From: Arcobacter venerupis
Lineage (GTDB): Bacteria; Campylobacterota; Campylobacteria; Campylobacterales; Arcobacteraceae
Assembly (NCBI RefSeq): GCF_013201665.1
Contig: NZ_CP053840.1
Span: 1,922,001 to 1,986,000 of the forward strand
Direction of reading: 5' to 3'
DNA length: 64,000 bases
In this document: positions 54,116-62,684 of the stretch, in pieces
How the letters are laid out: every line of letters begins with the position of its first letter
Numbering within the stretch: position 1 is the first letter of the stretch
Notes under the pieces: model-generated
What the model saw: only the letters and a program-made list of their open reading frames with translations
What the model was told of the DNA's origin: nothing
The model's database searches: none
Made by a program: the position numbers and the translations under genes

Positions 54116-56452
54116 TTGAATTACATAAAAATTTTGGGTGCCAGTGGAAGTAAAGCGAAAAATCAAAATACAACCTCTTTTCAAGTATTCAAAGATATAG
54201 TTGTTGATGCTGGAAATATTTTAAATGCCTTAGGAAATGAGGCAAAAGAGATTAACCATATTTTCCTAACTCACTCCCATGCTGATCATATTGCTGATTT
54301 ACCTTTTATTATTGAAACTTTTTTTGAAGAAAGAACTACACCTCTTACAATTTATGCATTAGAAGAAACCATTGAAATTCTTCAAAAGCATTCATTCAAT
54401 AATAAAATTTGGCCTGATTTTACAAAAATAAAATTAAATCATAATGATAAATTTTCACTTATTTTTAAACCTATTTTATTAAATGAAATTATTCATATCC
54501 ATAACTATTCTATAAAAGCCATCGCAGCAAATCATATTAGTGGTTCATGTGGATATATTATAAAAAAAGATCAAAATAAAAGTTTTGTCATAAGTGGAGA
54601 TACATATTTAAATCCGATACTTTGGGATGAAATTAATAATGATGAATCAATTAAATCTTTGATTCTTGAGTGTTCATTTCCTGATAAATTAGAAAATTTA
54701 GCAAAAATTACAAAACATTTAACTCCCTCTTTAATAAAAAAAGATCTTGAAAATCTTAAAAGGAAAGATCTTTCAATCTTTTTTTATCATTTAAAACCAA
54801 GTTATAAAAAAGAGTTATTGCAAGATATTAAAAAAAATAAGCTATTAGACTACAATGGAAAAGTTTTAAATGAAGGTGACATAATTCATATTGATACAGG
54901 AAATATTGAAAATAGTTTATTAAGTGAGCATAAATTTGAAGAGATAATGAAAATAAATTTAGCACTTACATCACAACATAATAAAGAGAAATTATTTGAA
55001 GATATACTGACATTAACAAGAAAATTGACAAATGCAGATGCTGGAAGTTTATATATAAAATCAAAAGATGAAAAAAATCTTGAATTTAAAGTTGTTCAAA
55101 ATGAAACACTCAATATTAAAATCGCTAATATAAAAAATGATTCTTCTTGGCCTAATCTACCTATATATTTAGAGGATGGAACTGTAAATAATAAAATGGT
55201 TGCTATTGTTTGTGCAAATGAAAAAAGAATTATAAATATTCATGATGTATACAAAACAACAGAATATAAGTTTGAAGGGACGAAGAATTTTGATAAAACA
55301 ACTAATTATCGTTCAAAATCAATGCTTGTTATTCCATTAATAAACCATGAAAATGATGTAATAGGTGTTTTACAATTAATCAATAAAAAAAGAGATAAAG
55401 AGATAATTAATTTTGACAAATTAGATGAAAAAGTTATCATATCTTTAGCTTCACAAGCTGCAATGGCATTAACAAATATGCAATTGATTTCAAGTTTAGA
55501 AGAATTTATAAATGCTTTTGTTTCAACTATTGCAAAAGCAATTGATGCTAAATCTCCATATACAAGTGATCATATTGAAAAGGTTGAAAAAATTGCTTTA
55601 CTTATAGCAAAAGCCATAAATGATGATAAAACAATTTATAAAAATATAACTTATACAGAAAATGATTATAAACAAATAGCACTTGCTGCATGGATACATG
55701 ATATTGGTAAAATTTCAATGCCTGAATATGTACTTGATAAAGCAACAAAATTAGAAAAGATATATGATAGGATAGATTTAATCGAACAAAGATTTGAAAT
55801 TATTAAAAAAGATAAAGAGATTGAGTATTTAAAAAAACAGATTTCAATAGAGAAATTTGAAGAAGATATTAAACTATTAGAGGATTATTCTTCTTTTATT
55901 AAAAGAGTTAATTTAGGTGGCGAATTTATGAAAGATGAAGATATTTCTAAATTAGATGAAATATCAAAATTAACCTATAAAAAAGACAATATTGATTTTC
56001 CTCTTATAAATCCAGATGAATATTATAATTTATCAATAAGAAAAGGCACATTAACAAAAGAAGAGATAGATATTATTAGAAACCATGCTCAACTTTCACT
56101 TGATATGATTTCAGAATTACCTTTTCCAAAGAAATTCAAAAATGTTCTAAATATTGCGTGTAATCACCATGAAAAATTAAATGGAACAGGTTATCCAAGA
56201 GGTTTAAGTGAAAAAGATATTAGTTTAGAAGATAGAATTATGATTTTTTCAGATATTTTTGAAGCACTAACAACATCAGAAAGACCATATAAAGTAGCTA
56301 TGAAATTATCTACAGTAAAAAATATTTTTGAAAACATGACAAATAAAGGAGAAATAGATAAAGATTTAGTTCAATTCTTCTTTAATCATAATATTTTAGA
56401 GCAATATGGTAAAGAAGCACTAAAAGCTGAACAGTTAGATTTAAATAAATAA
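54116..56452 (+). CDS. Class II cAMP phosphodiesterase-GAF-HD-GYP protein
   Basis: The 778-residue soluble protein has three modules. Residues 1-265 are a metallo-beta-lactamase fold with THSHADH (H53, H55, D57, H58), VISGDTYLNP and LILECSFPDK ... KHLTPSLIK, the signature of class II (yeast Pde1-like) cAMP phosphodiesterases. Residues about 275-460 are a GAF domain. The C-terminal domain is HD-GYP: HD528-529 in WIHDIGK and HHEKLNGTGYP (684-694), fitting c-di-GMP hydrolysis. A charged helical insert of about 100 residues sits between the HD and GYP parts. The start is TTG at 54116 after AAAGG. Confidence 0.87.
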   Translation: MNYIKILGASGSKAKNQNTTSFQVFKDIVVDAGNILNALGNEAKEINHIFLTHSHADHIADLPFIIETFFEERTTPLTIYALEETIEILQKHSFNNKIWPDFTKIKLNHNDKFSLIFKPILLNEIIHIHNYSIKAIAANHISGSCGYIIKKDQNKSFVISGDTYLNPILWDEINNDESIKSLILECSFPDKLENLAKITKHLTPSLIKKDLENLKRKDLSIFFYHLKPSYKKELLQDIKKNKLLDYNGKVLNEGDIIHIDTGNIENSLLSEHKFEEIMKINLALTSQHNKEKLFEDILTLTRKLTNADAGSLYIKSKDEKNLEFKVVQNETLNIKIANIKNDSSWPNLPIYLEDGTVNNKMVAIVCANEKRIINIHDVYKTTEYKFEGTKNFDKTTNYRSKSMLVIPLINHENDVIGVLQLINKKRDKEIINFDKLDEKVIISLASQAAMALTNMQLISSLEEFINAFVSTIAKAIDAKSPYTSDHIEKVEKIALLIAKAINDDKTIYKNITYTENDYKQIALAAWIHDIGKISMPEYVLDKATKLEKIYDRIDLIEQRFEIIKKDKEIEYLKKQISIEKFEEDIKLLEDYSSFIKRVNLGGEFMKDEDISKLDEISKLTYKKDNIDFPLINPDEYYNLSIRKGTLTKEEIDIIRNHAQLSLDMISELPFPKKFKNVLNIACNHHEKLNGTGYPRGLSEKDISLEDRIMIFSDIFEALTTSERPYKVAMKLSTVKNIFENMTNKGEIDKDLVQFFFNHNILEQYGKEALKAEQLDLNK

Positions 56453-58590
56453 TGAAAAATATCAATCTAATTTTAGCTTTTTTCATATCAATAATTACAA
56501 TAACTTTATATATTTATGCTCCAAGTCTACTCCAATCTTTGGATGATAGATTAAGAGATTCAATGTTTACTTTAAGAGGAGAGATTAAACCTCAAAGCGA
56601 TAGTGTTGTAATTATTGATATTGATGAAAAATCATTGCAACAATTAGGTCAATGGCCATGGCCTAGAGATATTCTTTCAAAAATTCTAGAAAATTTAGCA
56701 GATAAAAAAGTTGCAATAATTGGACTAGATATTGTATTTGCAGAAGAAGATAGAAGTTCACCCCATAATATATTTAAGAAATATAATATAAAAAGAGATA
56801 ATGTTGAAGATTTTGATTATAACTTTGCTCAAACAGTTGCAAGTACTCCAACAATACTTGGTTATCAATTTGAATTTACTTCTAGTGATTATATAAATAA
56901 GAAATCACCATTTATTCAAACAACATTTATAGAAAAGAATAAACAAATAGGGAAAAGTTATCTTTTAGAAGCAAAAGGAACGATACTTAATATACCTGTG
57001 ATTCAAAATATTTCTTACTCTAGTGGATTTTTTAATAATATTCCAGATGAATCAGGAATCATAAGAAGTGTTCCATTAATCATCTCATATAATGACCAAA
57101 TTTTTCCTTCTCTTGCACTTGAAACATTAAGAATTGCCCTTGGAGTTAATAAAATATTTATTAATTATGATGAAAATGGAGTTAATAATATTCAATTAAA
57201 TAACTTAACAATTCCCACAGATAGATATGGAAGATTGTTAATAAATTTTAGAGGAAAAGAAAAGACTTTTAAATATATATCTGCTGTTGATATTTATAAT
57301 AATAACTTTAAACAAGAAGATATTGAAAATAAAATTGCACTTGTTGGTACTTCTGCTGCTGCACTTATGGATTTAAGAGCTACACCTTTTGAATCAATAT
57401 TTCCAGGAGTTGAAGTCCATGCAAATGTAATTGATAACATAATTACACAAGATTTTTTATATAAATCTTCTTGGATTGATGGTTTTAATGTAACATTGAT
57501 TTTTTTATTAACATTTCTTACTTTTTTTATGATTAGAAAAGTTCATATTGCATTAACACCTTTTTTTATTGCAGGTTTATTAATTGCAGCATTTTATATT
57601 AATTACTATTTATTATTTCATGTGGGAATCGTAATAAACTCTCTTTTCCCTATTATTACTATTATTTTGTCTGGTGTAATAAGTTTAGTTATTGGATATT
57701 TTTTTGAAATAAGAAAAAAAGAGGAAATAAAGAAAAAATTTGCTTCAAAAGTTTCTAAAAATGTTATGGAAGAACTAATCAAAAATCTTGATTCAAATCA
57801 TTTAGAAGCTAAAAATAAAGAGATAACTATATTTTTTAGTGACATCAGGAAATTTACAAATATCTCAGAAAAAATCAGTAAACCTGAACTACTAATTGAA
57901 TATTTAAATCAATATATGACTCCAATGAGTGAAATTATTATAAAAAATGATGGAACAATAGATAAATATATTGGTGATTCAATAATGGCTTATTGGAATG
58001 CTCCTTTTGAAATAGAAAATCACCCAGATAAAGCTGTAATTAGTGGTTTAGAACAGTTAGCTTATTTAAGTATATTAAATGAAAAGATAACTAAAAACAA
58101 TCAACCAACTATAGATATAGGAATTGGAATAACAACAGGAGTTGCAACAGTTGGAGAAATAGGAAGTATTGGAAGAAACGATTATACTGTAATTGGTGAT
58201 ACAATTAATCTATGTTCAAGACTTGAATCTTTATGCAAATTTTATGAATCAAAATTGATTATTTCTCAAAATACTAAAGATAAACTAAAAGAAAAATATG
58301 TTTTTAGATACTTAGATTTTGTACAAGTAAAAGGGAAAGAAGAACCTATAAAACTTTGGGAAGTTATTAGTTTAGAAAAAGATTATAATGAAGATAAAAG
58401 CGAATTAGAAAAATATGAAACTGCAATTAAATTATATGAAAAAGAACAATTAAAAGGTGCCGTAGAAATATTCAAAGAATTAAAAAATAATTATAAAAAT
58501 AGAAAAATTTATGATATTTACATACTAAGATGTGAACAATTCATGAAAAATAATAACTTTAATATTTTATTTAAACATACTTTTAAATGA
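56452..58590 (+). CDS. CHASE2-domain class III adenylate/guanylate cyclase
   Basis: The 712-residue protein has an N-terminal membrane helix, a periplasmic CHASE2 sensor (about 30-330, VIIDIDEKSLQQLGQWPWPR), three membrane helices (about 345-420), and a class III cyclase domain (about 450-640). Metal residues D464 (FFSDIRKFT) and D509 (YIGDSIMAYW), N586 and R590 are intact. Lys505 with Thr579 at the base-recognition positions favours ATP over GTP, so cAMP synthesis is predicted. Its ATG overlaps the previous gene's stop, pairing a cyclase with a phosphodiesterase. Confidence 0.9.
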   Translation: MKNINLILAFFISIITITLYIYAPSLLQSLDDRLRDSMFTLRGEIKPQSDSVVIIDIDEKSLQQLGQWPWPRDILSKILENLADKKVAIIGLDIVFAEEDRSSPHNIFKKYNIKRDNVEDFDYNFAQTVASTPTILGYQFEFTSSDYINKKSPFIQTTFIEKNKQIGKSYLLEAKGTILNIPVIQNISYSSGFFNNIPDESGIIRSVPLIISYNDQIFPSLALETLRIALGVNKIFINYDENGVNNIQLNNLTIPTDRYGRLLINFRGKEKTFKYISAVDIYNNNFKQEDIENKIALVGTSAAALMDLRATPFESIFPGVEVHANVIDNIITQDFLYKSSWIDGFNVTLIFLLTFLTFFMIRKVHIALTPFFIAGLLIAAFYINYYLLFHVGIVINSLFPIITIILSGVISLVIGYFFEIRKKEEIKKKFASKVSKNVMEELIKNLDSNHLEAKNKEITIFFSDIRKFTNISEKISKPELLIEYLNQYMTPMSEIIIKNDGTIDKYIGDSIMAYWNAPFEIENHPDKAVISGLEQLAYLSILNEKITKNNQPTIDIGIGITTGVATVGEIGSIGRNDYTVIGDTINLCSRLESLCKFYESKLIISQNTKDKLKEKYVFRYLDFVQVKGKEEPIKLWEVISLEKDYNEDKSELEKYETAIKLYEKEQLKGAVEIFKELKNNYKNRKIYDIYILRCEQFMKNNNFNILFKHTFK

Positions 58591-58600
58591 TAGGAAATTG

Positions 58601-59941
58601 ATGTATTTAAAAACCGCTATATTACTTTCGTCAGTTATTTTTTTGGAAGCTGATAATGAAATAGCTTCAAACAATAAAAATCAAATAAAAAAAGATGGAT
58701 ATTCTCAAATAATAGAAGATTCAAATGAATATATTACAGCTTCAATTATGTATAAAATACAAGATTATCAAAAAGCATATGATAAATTTTTTAAACTATT
58801 TCAAAAAAATCCACATAATACAAATGTAAATTATTTTCTAGCATTAAGTGCCCTTAAGCTAGATAAATATGATGAAGCAACAGCTACTTTTGAAAGAATT
58901 TTGATACAAAATCCAGAATTTAATCAAGCAAGATATGAATATGCAAAACTACTTTATAAATTAAACTTAAAAAATGAAGCAAAAAAAGAGTTTACAATTT
59001 TAAGTAAATCAAATATAAAAGATGAGACAAAAGAGTCTATAACTAAATATCTAGATTTATTAAATGAAAAAACTTTTTTTGTAAATGCAACAATATTATT
59101 GGGAGTTGGAAGAAGTACAAATATAAATACAGGATTAATTTCTCCTGAATATAGACTACCTGGATTAAATGACATTTTAGTAAATGGAGAAAAACCTATT
59201 GCTGATAATTATCATAATGAAATGTTTGGAATTAATTTCTTAAATAATTTCAAAGACTCTTCTTTTAGTTTAAAAAATTCAATTCTTGTTTATAATAAGA
59301 ATTATTTTAATAATGATAAAGAAGATTTAACAGCTTATGTTTATAAACCTTCTTTTTCTTATTTAGACTCAGATAAAAAGAATCTTTATTCTTTAAATTT
59401 TGGTTTAACAAGATTAGATAAAAGAGATAATGAAGATTTTAATATATTTAATATTGGTCCTTCAATTATGAACTCATCATATTATGCTTCAGTTAATTAT
59501 CAAAGATTTTCATATTTACATGAATCCGACAAAGAAAAAGATTTTGACAAATATGAACTTTTATTAAAATATAAATTATTATCAAATCTTAATATCTATT
59601 CTAAATTAGCAAAAAGTATAAGAGTTGATTCTTCAAGAGTTGATTTAGATAAAAATAGTGTTACAGCAGGGCTTGAGTATATCTACGAAATAAATAAGGA
59701 AAATTCTATAAAATTTGATTCAGAGTATATAAAAAGTTATTATAAATATGAAAATACTTTTTTTGATTCAAAAAGAAAAGATGATAATTATTATCTAGGA
59801 TTGTCTTATTTAACTAAAATAGATAAAGAGAATCAAATTGTATTATCATCATCATTTACAAAAAATTATTCAAATCAAGATGGATATATTTATGAAGAAG
59901 TTGATGGAAAAATTAGTTATATAAAAACATTTAATTGGTAA
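58601..59941 (+). CDS. TPR protein with C-terminal outer-membrane barrel
   Basis: About 446 residues. After a short hydrophobic leader (residues 1-15) come TPR units (YKIQDYQKAYDKFFKLFQKN; NVNYFLALSALKLDKYDEAT), then from about residue 160 many alternating aromatic/hydrophilic beta strands ending in an aromatic Trp, typical of an outer-membrane barrel. The plan resembles surface lipoprotein assembly modulators (Slam), but that is only structural likeness. A TTG three bases earlier could also start it; ATG 58601 has AGGA spaced well. Confidence 0.75.
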   Translation: MYLKTAILLSSVIFLEADNEIASNNKNQIKKDGYSQIIEDSNEYITASIMYKIQDYQKAYDKFFKLFQKNPHNTNVNYFLALSALKLDKYDEATATFERILIQNPEFNQARYEYAKLLYKLNLKNEAKKEFTILSKSNIKDETKESITKYLDLLNEKTFFVNATILLGVGRSTNINTGLISPEYRLPGLNDILVNGEKPIADNYHNEMFGINFLNNFKDSSFSLKNSILVYNKNYFNNDKEDLTAYVYKPSFSYLDSDKKNLYSLNFGLTRLDKRDNEDFNIFNIGPSIMNSSYYASVNYQRFSYLHESDKEKDFDKYELLLKYKLLSNLNIYSKLAKSIRVDSSRVDLDKNSVTAGLEYIYEINKENSIKFDSEYIKSYYKYENTFFDSKRKDDNYYLGLSYLTKIDKENQIVLSSSFTKNYSNQDGYIYEEVDGKISYIKTFNW

Positions 59942-59951
59942 AGGATTTAAA

Positions 59952-61163
59952 ATGAAAAGAATTATTTTAATTTTATTATTTATTAGTAATCTCTTACTTG
60001 CAAATAATATTGGAAAAATTGTCGCATTAAGTGGAGAAGCCACTATTTTAAGAGAAGGTAAAATTATCCAAGTTAATAAAGATTCAGTTTTTGAAAAAGA
60101 AGATACATTAAATACAAAAGATAATACCAAATTACAAATTCTCTTTTTAGATGATACTATTATTTCTGTTGGGCAAAATTCTACTTTGAAAATAAATGAA
60201 TATTTATTTGAAGAAAAAAATACAAAAGCTGAGTTTTCAATGGCAAGAGGAATTTTTAGAACAATAACTGGAAAGATAGGAAAAATTGCTCCTGAAAATT
60301 TTAAATTAAAAACCAAAACTGCTTCAATTGGAATAAGAGGAACTCAAATTATAACGGTTATAGAAGATAACAATGAAAAAATATTTTGTACTGAAGGACA
60401 AATTGAGGTAAAAAATAATCTAACAAAAGATACGGTTATTGTAAATAAAGGTGAATTCCTATCTTTTAAAGAAAATAGTACTGAAAAATTAAATATTCAA
60501 GAAATCAAACAAAATGATATTCAAGAAATAAATAAAAATATAGCTATTAAAGAAAATCTTCCCATAGATAATATCTCGCTTCCAACTGAAACAACAGATA
60601 TAACAAAAGAACAGAATAGCCCTATTCCTACAAATAAAACATTAGCATCACTTGAAAATAAAGAAACTGTAATTAATATTCCTTCAACTGACAATTCTTC
60701 AACTGACAATTTAAGTGGTTTAGATGATAACAATAATTTCATAACTAGAACACCAGCTAGTTTTTTCAATAGCACTAATTCAACAGCTAGTTACATTGGA
60801 AGTTTTCCAACTGAATTATCTTCTTCTAATTATATGGTTAATAGCTCAAGAGAAACTGTTGCAATTCCTAGTGATACAAGAATATCAATGGATATTGATT
60901 TTGCAAAATCAAACAATCAAATCTCAAATGGAAAAGTAAACATTAGTGATGTAGGAAATGGAATGGGCAAAACTCTTACATTTGAAGGAGAAATACATGG
61001 CAACTCTGGAAATCTATCTCTTTATCCAAGAGGAGAAACTCACGGAGATACAGGTAGTGCAAAATTATATGGAGATACTGCTAATTACATGCAAGGAAAT
61101 ATTAATTTTAAATCATCAGATAATGTTGAAATAAATTCAGAATTTAATGCAAAAAAACAATAA
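59952..61163 (+). CDS. FecR-domain periplasmic protein
   Basis: The 403-residue protein has a Sec signal (about 1-17) and a FecR domain (about 25-175: GKIVALSGEATILREGK, DDTIISVGQNSTLKI, ARGIFRTITGKIG, TASIGIRGTQIITV). A long Thr/Ser/Asn-rich low-complexity region (about 190-290) and a C-terminal beta-rich domain (about 300-400) follow. FecR domains at the periplasmic face pass envelope signals inward. Here it ends the cyclase/phosphodiesterase operon, and no sigma factor is nearby. Confidence 0.82.
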   Translation: MKRIILILLFISNLLLANNIGKIVALSGEATILREGKIIQVNKDSVFEKEDTLNTKDNTKLQILFLDDTIISVGQNSTLKINEYLFEEKNTKAEFSMARGIFRTITGKIGKIAPENFKLKTKTASIGIRGTQIITVIEDNNEKIFCTEGQIEVKNNLTKDTVIVNKGEFLSFKENSTEKLNIQEIKQNDIQEINKNIAIKENLPIDNISLPTETTDITKEQNSPIPTNKTLASLENKETVINIPSTDNSSTDNLSGLDDNNNFITRTPASFFNSTNSTASYIGSFPTELSSSNYMVNSSRETVAIPSDTRISMDIDFAKSNNQISNGKVNISDVGNGMGKTLTFEGEIHGNSGNLSLYPRGETHGDTGSAKLYGDTANYMQGNINFKSSDNVEINSEFNAKKQ

Positions 61164-61189
61164 AAAAAGAGTCTTAAGACTCTTTTTTT
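61162..61189. terminator. Perfect 28-bp palindromic bidirectional terminator
   Basis: AAAAAAAGAGTC and GACTCTTTTTTT flank TTAA, forming one uninterrupted palindrome with A/T tracts on both ends. It ends the signalling operon and the leftward gene; that gene's last codons and stop lie inside it. Confidence 0.85.
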
Positions 61190-61773
61190 AAACTATTTAT
61201 TTTTTCATCAATCAAAGACAAAGTTCTTTCTTGAGTTTTATATGAAATTTCTGGAAGTTCCCCTCCAAAAAGTTTTTTAGCTTCTTCAAAACCTTGAACG
61301 ATTCCATCTCTACCTTTTTGTAAAAGATCTAAATCATCTCCTGCAAAACTAAATACAAAATTAGAAACTCTATCTGAAGTTTGAGTTACTCCAAAAAAAC
61401 CATTTTCACTTATTAAACTACTTGCTTCATCTTGTGTAAGTTCAGTTATTGGTTTTCCATCATAACCTATATCTTTAAGGCTCATACCGCTTTGAGTTTC
61501 TTTTCCACTTAAATAATCTAATACATCTTGCTGTTTGCTACTTAAACTAGCTTGAGTTAGAGTATTACTTTCATTTACAGATGAACTATTCATAGCCATA
61601 AGTATATATTGGGCATTCATTGATAATGACACTTTTACTGCTGATTCATTCATTGTCTGTTCAAGTGATTTTTCACTTGTTTTTTCTGAGTTGTCATTGT
61701 TGGTAACATTTGTATTTTGCTTATACTTATTTAAAGCAATATTCGAACTATTTGAATTACTTTGAACTTCCAT
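61174..61773 (-). CDS. Hypothetical Ser/Asn-rich protein
   Basis: The 199-residue protein starts with a low-complexity Ser/Asn segment (MEVQSNSNSSNIALNKYKQN), followed by a more ordered C-terminal part (about 80-199; SLKDIGYDGKPITELTQDEA, FGVTQTSDRV). No signal peptide or membrane helix. Similar Campylobacterota proteins are sometimes labelled hydrogenase-4 component G, which I consider unsupported. Its C-terminus is encoded by the terminator stem. Confidence 0.65.
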   Translation of the reverse strand: MEVQSNSNSSNIALNKYKQNTNVTNNDNSEKTSEKSLEQTMNESAVKVSLSMNAQYILMAMNSSSVNESNTLTQASLSSKQQDVLDYLSGKETQSGMSLKDIGYDGKPITELTQDEASSLISENGFFGVTQTSDRVSNFVFSFAGDDLDLLQKGRDGIVQGFEEAKKLFGGELPEISYKTQERTLSLIDEKINSLKKES

Positions 61774-61880
61774 CTTAACTCCTTCATTTATTTTTACTTA
61801 TTATACATTTCTTAAAATTAAATTAATATTATTTATATTTAATAATTTTTATATTAGAATAAAAATAAAAAAGAGAAGTT

Positions 61881-62555
61881 ATGCAAAAATATAATTTAAA
61901 TCTAACAGGAGTCATCTTATGTTTAATGGTTGCCTTAATGTTACCAAATAAACTCTATTCATCAACACAAAAAAAGACTAATGATTCTCTTGCTTTTGGG
62001 GATAATAATATTTATGAACTTTATAAAATTTACCCAGTAAATCAAACAAATATTGTAATGTTAGGAGATTCTATTACTTATGCTGTTAATTGGAATGAGT
62101 TATTTAATTCTGCGATTATAAACAGAGGAATAAATGGAGATACAACTTCTGGTTTTTTACAAAGAATAGAGCAAGTAACAAACCTAAATCCAAAAAAAGT
62201 TTTTGTAATGGGTGGAATAAATGATATTTTTCAAGGTTTTCAAGTAAAAGATATTTTTGAAAATCATAAAAAAATAATTCAAATATTAAAAGAAAAAAAT
62301 ATAACTCCATATATTTATTCAACCCTTTATACAGCAAAAAAAGACAATGGTTATAATGACAAAGTAAAAGAGTTAAATGTTTTGTTAAAAAAGTATTGTG
62401 AAGACAATAAAATAGTTTTTATAGATTTAAATAAATCCCTTTCGAAAGATGAACTTTTAATAAAAGACTATACTCATGATGGACTTCATTTAAACGCAAA
62501 AGCATATTTAATTTGGAAAGAAGAAATCAAAAAATATATATTTGATAAGAAATAA
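61881..62555 (+). CDS. SGNH/GDSL-family hydrolase
   Basis: The 224-residue protein has an N-terminal export signal (about 1-28) and the four SGNH blocks: VMLGDSIT with nucleophile Ser, RGINGDTT with Gly, GGINDIF with Asn, and HDGLHLN with the Asp-His pair. It is a periplasmic or outer-membrane esterase or acyl-deacetylase; the substrate is unknown. It stands alone after an AT-rich leader. Confidence 0.88.
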   Translation: MQKYNLNLTGVILCLMVALMLPNKLYSSTQKKTNDSLAFGDNNIYELYKIYPVNQTNIVMLGDSITYAVNWNELFNSAIINRGINGDTTSGFLQRIEQVTNLNPKKVFVMGGINDIFQGFQVKDIFENHKKIIQILKEKNITPYIYSTLYTAKKDNGYNDKVKELNVLLKKYCEDNKIVFIDLNKSLSKDELLIKDYTHDGLHLNAKAYLIWKEEIKKYIFDKK

Positions 62556-62684
62556 TTTACAATATTTTCAAGTCTTAACAAACACTCAAAATATACCAAA
62601 AGTAAATCTTAACCGATTTTTAGGTATATTAATACTTAAACTAACAAAAATAAATCTTAATAATACAAAGAAGAAGAAACATAT

